Notes under the pieces: model-generated
Databases searched by the model: none
Seen by the model: the letters and a program-made list of their open reading frames with translations, nothing else
Told to the model about the DNA's origin: nothing
Position numbers and translations under genes: made by a program
Shown here: piece after piece, positions 58,914 to 64,000 of the stretch
How the letters are laid out: every line of letters starts with the position of its first letter
How positions within the stretch are numbered: position 1 is the stretch's first letter
Source of the DNA: Vampirovibrio chlorellavorus
GTDB taxonomy: Bacteria > Cyanobacteriota > Vampirovibrionia > Vampirovibrionales > Vampirovibrionaceae
Length of the DNA stretch: 64,000 bases
Assembly (NCBI GenBank): GCA_003149345.1
Contig: QFWI01000016.1
Location: 1 to 64,000, forward strand
Direction: 5' to 3'

Positions 58914-59903
58914 ATGTCCGACAAGATCCTTCCCCTGGAGTTTGAAAAGCCCATAATGGCAATGGAAGAAAAGATTGAGGAACTGATGCGCTTAAGCCAG
59001 GACAGTAAGATCGACTTCTCTGAAGAGATTGATAAACTTCGTGCCCAGGCCGATGAGGTCAAAAGCAAGCTGTATCAAAAGCTGACCCCTGCCCAAAAGC
59101 TGCAAATCGCTCGGCATCCCCAGCGCCCCAACTTACTGGAAACGGTCAAGATGCTTTCGCCTAACGTGTGGATTGAAATGCGGGGCGATCGGGCCGGAAC
59201 GGATGATCGGGCTATCATTGGTGGCATCATTGAATTGGCTTCCGGGCCAGTGATGGTGGTGGGAACCCAAAAAGGTCGTGGCATGAAGGAAAACCTCACC
59301 CACAACTTCGGGATGGCCAACCCGGAAGGGTACCGCAAGGCGTTGCGTCTGTTTGCGCATGCCGAAAAATTCAAAATGCCGGTTTTGACGGTGATTGATA
59401 CCCCTGGCGCTTATCCGGGCATCGATGGGGAGCAGCATGGGATTGGGCAGGCCATTGCCTTCAATATTCGGGAAATGGCTCGCCTGAGAACGCCCATTAT
59501 CTCTGTGGTGAGCGGCGAGGGCGCCTCCGGTGGGGCGCTGGGTATTGGGGTGGCCAACCGTATTTATATGCTGGAGCATGCCCTGTACACCGTGATTTCC
59601 CCGGAGGGCTGCGCTTCCATTTTGTGGCGGAGCGCCGAGTACGCCTCCAAAGCCGCCGAAGCCCTGAAAATTACCGCGCAGGATCTACTGGCCTTTGACA
59701 TTGTGGACGGCATTATTCCAGAGCCTCAAGGGGGCGCTCATCAGGATCCAGCGACCACAGCCCAGCGTATTCTGGAAACGGTGGAATCCGCCATTGCCGA
59801 GCTGAAGGGCTATGATACCGAGAAGCTGCTGGTGGATCGTTACGATCGATTCCGTAAAATCGGGGCCTTCTGCGAGGCCAAATCCCCGGCCTTGAAGTCT
59901 TAG
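58914..59903 (+). CDS. accA: Acetyl-CoA carboxylase carboxyltransferase subunit alpha
   Basis: 329 residues. 'LEFEKPIMAMEEKIEELM' is the usual N-terminal helical hairpin. 'MRGDRAGTDDRAIIGGI', 'QKGRGMKENLTHNFGMANPEGYRKALRL', 'TVIDTPGAYPGIDGEQHGIGQAIA' and 'VSGEGASGGALGIGVANRIYMLEHALYTVISPEGCASILWR' are the oxyanion/CoA-binding parts. It pairs with AccD just upstream. Length is typical. GGAAACG lies before the ATG. Confidence 0.97.
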   Translation: MSDKILPLEFEKPIMAMEEKIEELMRLSQDSKIDFSEEIDKLRAQADEVKSKLYQKLTPAQKLQIARHPQRPNLLETVKMLSPNVWIEMRGDRAGTDDRAIIGGIIELASGPVMVVGTQKGRGMKENLTHNFGMANPEGYRKALRLFAHAEKFKMPVLTVIDTPGAYPGIDGEQHGIGQAIAFNIREMARLRTPIISVVSGEGASGGALGIGVANRIYMLEHALYTVISPEGCASILWRSAEYASKAAEALKITAQDLLAFDIVDGIIPEPQGGAHQDPATTAQRILETVESAIAELKGYDTEKLLVDRYDRFRKIGAFCEAKSPALKS

Positions 59904-60194
59904 GCAATTTGCTCAAGGCGTTGAACCCTCGAAGCCGTTCTTTGGGCTTGTGGGGCTGGCATCTTGGCCAAAAGAAATGCCTCCACTGGTTTGGGCGGCA
60001 TGCGCTTTTAGTAATGGGTGGTGCCGGGATATTGATCTGAATTATTAACTTTTGTTACGGTTTGGGCGTTTTATTTTCTCTGGCTAGCATCACTTTCCAT
60101 TGACTTCGTTCATATAGACAACTCGAATGCAATGAAAGCCACCGACCGGCTGGGACAGACCACCGGAAGGAGATGATGAGGAAGTTGATTCTTT
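59904..60194. other. 291-base gap after accA
   Basis: No coding frame and no terminator are seen right after accA. An AT-rich patch near 60030-60100 and GAGGAAG at the end form the leader of the small gene at 60195. Nothing else is supported. Confidence 0.4.
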
Positions 60195-60470
60195 ATGTCC
60201 ACCGTTTACGACACCATGAATACGCATTTTGATGTGCTGGCGATGCCGGATTATGAGGCGGTCAGTCGACGATTTTTGCAAGGGTTTCAGCCATTTGTGA
60301 CCGCCAAAAAATACCAGGCTGTGCGGGCCGTTCTGCGGGAAGATGTGCGCTACGAAAGTCTGGTGAAAAACCCCGATTTTATCGATGCCATTGTGCAGCA
60401 GATGGATGATGAAGCGGTTTTGGAGAAACGCTACATTTTTCTGTCGGTGAACACTCAGTCTGCGGTTTAA
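60195..60470 (+). CDS. Small soluble protein of unknown function
   Basis: 91 residues, not recognised. It is acidic-to-neutral, apparently all-helical ('YEAVSRRFLQGFQPF', 'YQAVRAVLREDVRYESLVKN', 'AIVQQMDDEAVLEKRYIFL'). There are no membrane spans or cysteines. GAGGAAG lies ahead of the ATG, with an in-frame ATG eight codons in as an alternative start. A convincing terminator stands 170 bases after the stop, so it is a short transcription unit. Confidence 0.6.
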   Translation: MSTVYDTMNTHFDVLAMPDYEAVSRRFLQGFQPFVTAKKYQAVRAVLREDVRYESLVKNPDFIDAIVQQMDDEAVLEKRYIFLSVNTQSAV

Positions 60471-60639
60471 TTTTTTCAGCCAATTGCCAGCTTAGAATGA
60501 TCCATCCGTAGTGTTTTTTAGTTAGCCTCTGTTTTTGAAAAGGGTTTCAACCAAACAGTTTAAACACGCATAAACGATGTAAGCCTTGTCTTTCTCCGAA
60601 AGCTCGCTGTTGTCGGACTTTCGCAATGAAATCAACCAG

Positions 60640-60675
60640 ACCGGGTTGCCAATTTTGGGCAGCCCGGTTCTTTTT
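60640..60675 (+). terminator. Rho-independent terminator
   Basis: ACCGGGTTGCC (60640-60650) pairs with GGCAGCCCGGT (60658-60668) over 11 base pairs with one G-T wobble, then TCTTTTT. The 170 bases before it (60471-60639) hold no frame but contain a further GAAAG/CTTTC hairpin, so a small RNA ending here is possible. Confidence 0.88.
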
Positions 60676-60759
60676 AATGTAAAAAATTGTGAATTTTATA
60701 TGTCTTCAGGATGTCACCTGGCTGAAGTTTAAGACGAATCTGCCGAGGGTACTGTACAG

Positions 60760-62100
60760 ATGGCCTTAATTGTACGGTGCAACCCTATGAGCAGTCTGCC
60801 ACCCCTCATTTTTTACCCCTTGTACCCGGGAGGGCCACAGGTCAGGGCCACCAATGCCTGGCTGAACGCCAACAGCTCGTTTCGCACGCAGGCCAATCAG
60901 TTTGTGCCGGCCTACGGTGTCAATTTGCCCACCGATTTAAGCGCCTCCGAAGCGGATACTTATTACACGCTGAGCGGTAACCGAACCATTTCTCGCCGCC
61001 CGGTTAGTCAGGCCAATCCCTCCAACACGCCCTTGGCGTTTGACGCCACCATGGTGGGCGGCTTAAAGCGGGCCGCTGTGCCAGCGGTGGCCCCTGAAAT
61101 CCCCAATGTATTCAAGGCCGCTGAGCGGTTGTTAGCCGTCAGTGAGTTAAACATGACCGAATTGCTCTCTTTGCCTGACTTTCGCCTGATCAATATTGGA
61201 CTGGGCTTAAAGGTCACCACCGATGGTCTGGGCGGGGTCGATAGCGTGTCGGTGGCGCCCAGCATTTTGGGAACGACCCGTCGGCTGGATGCCACGAGTC
61301 AGGATTTTGGCGGGTTGAATCGTGCGGAAATTACCACCGGTGCCACCTTCAAGGTGACCGATCTGTCCATTGACACCGGCCCGGCCATAGCGGCACCGAT
61401 GAATGCCAACAAGCCTAACCCGGTGCAAAGTTTGCCCATCGGTGCGGACGCACTGAATTTAAACGTCAAGGAGCGCAATGCCGGTATCTTCAAGCTGCAA
61501 GAACAGGCGTTGCAGGCCTTGCAGTCCCTGGATCCTGAGTCGGCTAATCTGAATGCCCTGTTGCAACGTTTAGAGCAGCTGGATCAATTGGCTTCTGTGA
61601 ACCCTTTGCCAAGCCAGAGCGCTCAAGCTCTGGGAACGGCCACGGACGGGCAGCAAGTGGCAGCCAACCGGGCCGGGTTTGGGGTGAAGCCCAGTCAGGA
61701 TTTTCAATCGAATGTGGCGGGACTGATTAACGCCAGCAAGCAGTCGGAAAGCTATGCCAGCGCTTTCGCCCCCCGCATGGATCAGGTCATGAACGGAAAA
61801 ATAGCGGGCTCTCCCTGGATGGGCGGGCAGTCGGCCAATGCCGGAAGCGGTGGCTTGGGAAATTCCGGTGGGTTTGACATGGGGGCCGTTGTGGCGGACG
61901 CCATGAGTCGCAAAGGCAAAGGGGGCAGTTACGTTCCCTTTCAGCGTTCCAGTGGCGGAGAATCCGGCTTTGCCAACGCCAATCCCTTTATGGGCTCGGG
62001 GGGAGGGCTGGGAGCGGGCTCTGGTGGTTTCAGCGCCTTTGGGGGGCAAGCCGATCCGAACGCTTACCGTCCCCGCAAGCCGTTGGCTTTTACCGCCTAG
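60760..62100 (+). CDS. Unknown large protein with Gly/Ser-rich C-terminus
   Basis: 446 residues, not recognised. Residues 1-60 are hydrophobic/Pro-rich without a clear signal peptide. Around 80-250 are beta-like segments with many Thr/Ala/Val ('GLGLKVTTDGLGGVDSVSVAPSILGTTRRL', 'TTGATFKVTDLSIDTG'). There is a short helical stretch ('LQALQSLDPESANLNALLQRLEQL'), and the last 110 residues are very Gly/Ser-rich ('GGLGNSGGFDMGA', 'SGGGLGAGSGGFSAFGG'). It looks like an extracellular or surface structural protein. The ATG at 60787 is an alternative start. GAGGG lies 10 bases before 60760. Confidence 0.65.
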   Translation: MALIVRCNPMSSLPPLIFYPLYPGGPQVRATNAWLNANSSFRTQANQFVPAYGVNLPTDLSASEADTYYTLSGNRTISRRPVSQANPSNTPLAFDATMVGGLKRAAVPAVAPEIPNVFKAAERLLAVSELNMTELLSLPDFRLINIGLGLKVTTDGLGGVDSVSVAPSILGTTRRLDATSQDFGGLNRAEITTGATFKVTDLSIDTGPAIAAPMNANKPNPVQSLPIGADALNLNVKERNAGIFKLQEQALQALQSLDPESANLNALLQRLEQLDQLASVNPLPSQSAQALGTATDGQQVAANRAGFGVKPSQDFQSNVAGLINASKQSESYASAFAPRMDQVMNGKIAGSPWMGGQSANAGSGGLGNSGGFDMGAVVADAMSRKGKGGSYVPFQRSSGGESGFANANPFMGSGGGLGAGSGGFSAFGGQADPNAYRPRKPLAFTA

Positions 62101-62110
62101 AAAGCGGAGG

Positions 62111-62902
62111 CTATAGCACGTTCAGCATTTTATGGGTTTGGGGAATGACCCGCACGTCGTCAAAGTATTGGGTCAGGTAGTTTTCGGCGGCAAACACCTG
62201 GCTGGGCAGGATGGAGACGGTGCGATCGCTCAGGCTGGTTTCCGGCTGCAGAATAATGGGGGTTTGCCGATGGGTGACAATGCCCCGCACCTCGGCCAGC
62301 TCTTCCAGGGTGGTGCGCTGGTTAAAGACCAGCTTGATGAAGCATTCCGTGGTCGGGTGGCTTTGGGCCGTGGCGTAAAATCGGGCGTGATTTTCAAATT
62401 GGGGGGCTTCGCCGGTGGCCGATGGCAATTTGATGTCCATGGCGATAATATCAGTCCAGGGCAGCACGCTTTCCAGAAAGTCAGCTTGGGTGCCGCTGGT
62501 CTCCAGGTAGGTTTTGGAGAGTCTTTGAATGTCCGGGAACACCGAGCGCAAAAACTGGTGATACAGTAAGGGCTCCCCACCGGTAAAGCTGACGCTGTGG
62601 TGTTTGGCGGTTTTCAGCAAGGACTGGATAATCTCCACCAGCGTTTCTGCGGACAAAGGGTTGTGATGATATTCAATGATGCCGCTTCCGGGTGGTGTTT
62701 CCACATGGCATTGCCCGGTGGGTGAGGTCATGGGTGTGTCACAGTAGGCGCATTTTAAATGACAATGGGCAAACCGGACGAACACCTGTCGTTTGCCCAC
62801 GTAAATCCCTTCCCCTTGAATGGAGGAAAAGACTTCCTGTACCGGAGCGGTTTTGAGGCTTTCAGGGGTGAGGGAGGGATCGGTTAGGGGATGAATGGCC
62901 AT
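62111..62902 (-). CDS. queE: 7-carboxy-7-deazaguanine synthase QueE
   Basis: 263 residues from the ATG at 62902; the frame is open further upstream with other possible starts. Radical SAM enzyme of the queuosine / 7-deazaguanine pathway. The cluster is CxxxCxxC: C47, C51 and C54 in 'FAHCHLKCAYCDTP'. 'EVFSSIQGEGIYVGKRQVFVRF' is the QueE N-terminus and 'SVSFTGGEPLLYHQFLR' the SAM-binding GGE motif. It turns CPH4 into CDG. No other queuosine genes (queC, queD, queF) are in the window. No ribosome site precedes the ATG. Confidence 0.92.
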   Translation of the reverse strand: MAIHPLTDPSLTPESLKTAPVQEVFSSIQGEGIYVGKRQVFVRFAHCHLKCAYCDTPMTSPTGQCHVETPPGSGIIEYHHNPLSAETLVEIIQSLLKTAKHHSVSFTGGEPLLYHQFLRSVFPDIQRLSKTYLETSGTQADFLESVLPWTDIIAMDIKLPSATGEAPQFENHARFYATAQSHPTTECFIKLVFNQRTTLEELAEVRGIVTHRQTPIILQPETSLSDRTVSILPSQVFAAENYLTQYFDDVRVIPQTHKMLNVL

Positions 62903-63049
62903 GGCGGTTGTTCTGGATTGCGACAGTGTTCGTAGATATTGTAATACGATCGCCGCCATTCCGGGAGATATGGAACGCAAATTAAGACCGCTTGGTGCCG
63001 AAGGAAATCCGTTCCGGGAAACAAGTCGTCAGGAAACGCGTCAGTCTGG

Positions 63050-63055
63050 TATAGT
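63050..63055 (+). promoter_or_regulatory. Candidate -10 box for the last gene
   Basis: TATAGT at 63050-63055, about 40 bases before the GTG at 63096. No convincing -35 is visible. Confidence 0.35.
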
Positions 63056-63095
63056 CAAAGTATGGATAGACTTTAGTGGTTTAAAGGAGACTGTG

Positions 63096-64000
63096 GTGCA
63101 GCGCTGGAAAAAAATGCAGGCCTTTGCCTTGGCGTCCGTGGGAATTCTGGGGAGTTTATGGCTGACTTCCGCTTGGGCTCAGCGGGCCTTACAGGTGATT
63201 GGCCCGGACGGGCAACCACAGGATATTACGGCCCGCAATGCGGCCAGAGAAGCTGATTCGCTGATTCTTTACGATCCGGCCTTTGGGCCTTCCACACGCA
63301 CCAATAGCTTTGGGGTGGAAGTGATTGCCAAGCCCTTGTCCGTCAATCGGGTTCAGGGACAAGAGGTGAAAACATACCAGGTGTCCGATGTGATCAGCGT
63401 GTGGGATTGCCAGTCCAACCAGTTGCTCAGTTGCGGCAACGCCACGATTCCGCAAAACGGGGTGGTTTTATCGGCCATTGGCAGCAAGCGGGACTGGCTT
63501 AAAACCCTCAAACCCGGTGATTTGCTCAAGATTGAAGAGGCCTGGTTCCAGCAGCGGCAAACCCGCCTGGATGTGGTCAACCCGTCGGCCACCAATAATC
63601 CCAACGGTTCTGGCTTTCCCGGCTTTCGGGCCTCCAACCAGATTGTGATGTATGATGCCCGCTACCCCAAGCCCACCACCGGCACCAACGAGTTTGGGTT
63701 TGAAGTGACGGTGCGCAACGGCATCGTGGTGGCTCAGGAAGGCTCAGACTCCACCATCCCGGCAGATGGCTTCGTGCTGAGTGGCCATGGCAAGGGGCGC
63801 AGCTGGTTAATCGCCAATGCCCCCCTGGGCGCCCATGTGGAGATCAGCCCGGAAAACGGTACGGTGCTTGCTTATACCGACTTTAGCACTTACGTGTACC
63901 AGTTTGATCAGGAATGGGCCAAGAGCCCGTGTGCGGATCAGGCCTGGAGCGTTACCGGGAAGCTGGATGCTGCCTGCAAGGCCATTCGGGATCAGAAAGA
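63096..64000 (+). CDS. Secreted protein of unknown function, 3' truncated by window edge
   Basis: At least 301 residues; the frame is open to the end of the window. The start is GTG at 63096 (GGAG at 63086-63089); a GTG at 63093 is in frame too. Signal peptide: 'QRWKKMQAFALASVGILG', then 'LWLTSAWA', cleaved near residue 30. The mature part contains two similar modules: 'LILYDPAFGPSTRTNSFGVEVI' and, about 120 residues later, 'IVMYDARYPKPTTGTNEFGFEV'. Each is followed by 'VVLSAIGSKRDWL' or 'FVLSGHGKGRSWLI', so it is a duplicated beta-rich domain. Related 'SGHG' segments occur in phosphodiester glycosidase and glycosyl-hydrolase-like secreted proteins, but the catalytic part would lie beyond the window. 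Confidence 0.75.
   Translation, partial: MQRWKKMQAFALASVGILGSLWLTSAWAQRALQVIGPDGQPQDITARNAAREADSLILYDPAFGPSTRTNSFGVEVIAKPLSVNRVQGQEVKTYQVSDVISVWDCQSNQLLSCGNATIPQNGVVLSAIGSKRDWLKTLKPGDLLKIEEAWFQQRQTRLDVVNPSATNNPNGSGFPGFRASNQIVMYDARYPKPTTGTNEFGFEVTVRNGIVVAQEGSDSTIPADGFVLSGHGKGRSWLIANAPLGAHVEISPENGTVLAYTDFSTYVYQFDQEWAKSPCADQAWSVTGKLDAACKAIRDQK

Noticed and set aside
1-64000. CRISPR array, rRNA operon, tRNA genes, IS element
   Set aside because: No regularly spaced repeats, no rRNA core sequences, no complete cloverleaf and no transposase frame were seen on either strand.

Overview
The window is a dense, moderately GC-rich bacterial chromosome segment with about 60 protein genes. It has no tRNA, rRNA, CRISPR array, transposase or integrase that I can see. 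The cell is probably diderm: there is an OstA/LptD-like outer-membrane protein, a secretin, and several signal-peptide and lipobox proteins. Two housekeeping proteins have a cyanobacterial shape: HflX with a long N-terminal extension, and YidC with a large insert between conserved membrane segments. No photosynthesis gene is present. Together with Flp/Tad pili this fits a non-photosynthetic cyanobacterial relative (Vampirovibrionia/Melainabacteria type). That placement is an inference and was not tested by any search.

Layout. 1-5.7 kb: Tad/Flp pilus operon (secretin, CpaE/TadZ, CpaF/TadA, TadB, TadC). 5.8-15.4 kb: metallophosphoesterase, a methyltransferase, a sugar-type ABC ATPase, a leucine-rich helical-repeat protein, a large secreted TPR protein, PgeF, and a receiver/degenerate-GGDEF protein. 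15.4-23.4 kb: class III aminotransferase, M20 peptidase, secreted DUF192 protein and Mfd. 23.4-25.2 kb: an AT-rich OLD-type nuclease gene placed between mfd and spoIIM. 25-33.4 kb: SpoIIM-like and RDD membrane proteins, acetyl-CoA synthetase, an unusual ClpB-like double AAA+ ATPase and OppF. 34-43.5 kb: HflX, DUF4112, then a long minus-strand run DUF4129-DUF4350-MoxR-pyrK-pyrD-lipoprotein-pyk with several overlaps. 43.6-47.4 kb: def, fmt, a YugP-type peptidase and rsmB. 47.5-51.3 kb: the conserved yidC-yidD-rnpA-rpmH / dnaA divergent block. 51.4-52.1 kb: a second AT-rich nuclease gene. 52-64 kb: a PLP enzyme of the aluminium-resistance family, an EnvC-like M23 protein with an apparent upstream leader peptide, the LptD-like protein, accD-accA, two unknown proteins, queE, and the start of a secreted protein.

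The most interesting signals outside ordinary genes are: two copies of a long imperfect-palindrome element with perfect terminal inverted repeats (15437-15574 and, in reverse, 33409-33555); three genes whose promoter -10 box lies 7-8 bases before the ATG, predicting leaderless mRNAs; a perfect-stem terminator between rpmH and dnaA that implies a short RNA or an attenuated dnaA leader; a terminator at 7760-7803 with no gene upstream of it on that strand; short tandem duplications at gene 3' ends; and two solitary AT-rich nuclease genes next to mfd and dnaA. No complete new multi-gene system could be proven. The best protein-level candidates are the ClpB-like ATPase and the lone nucleases.
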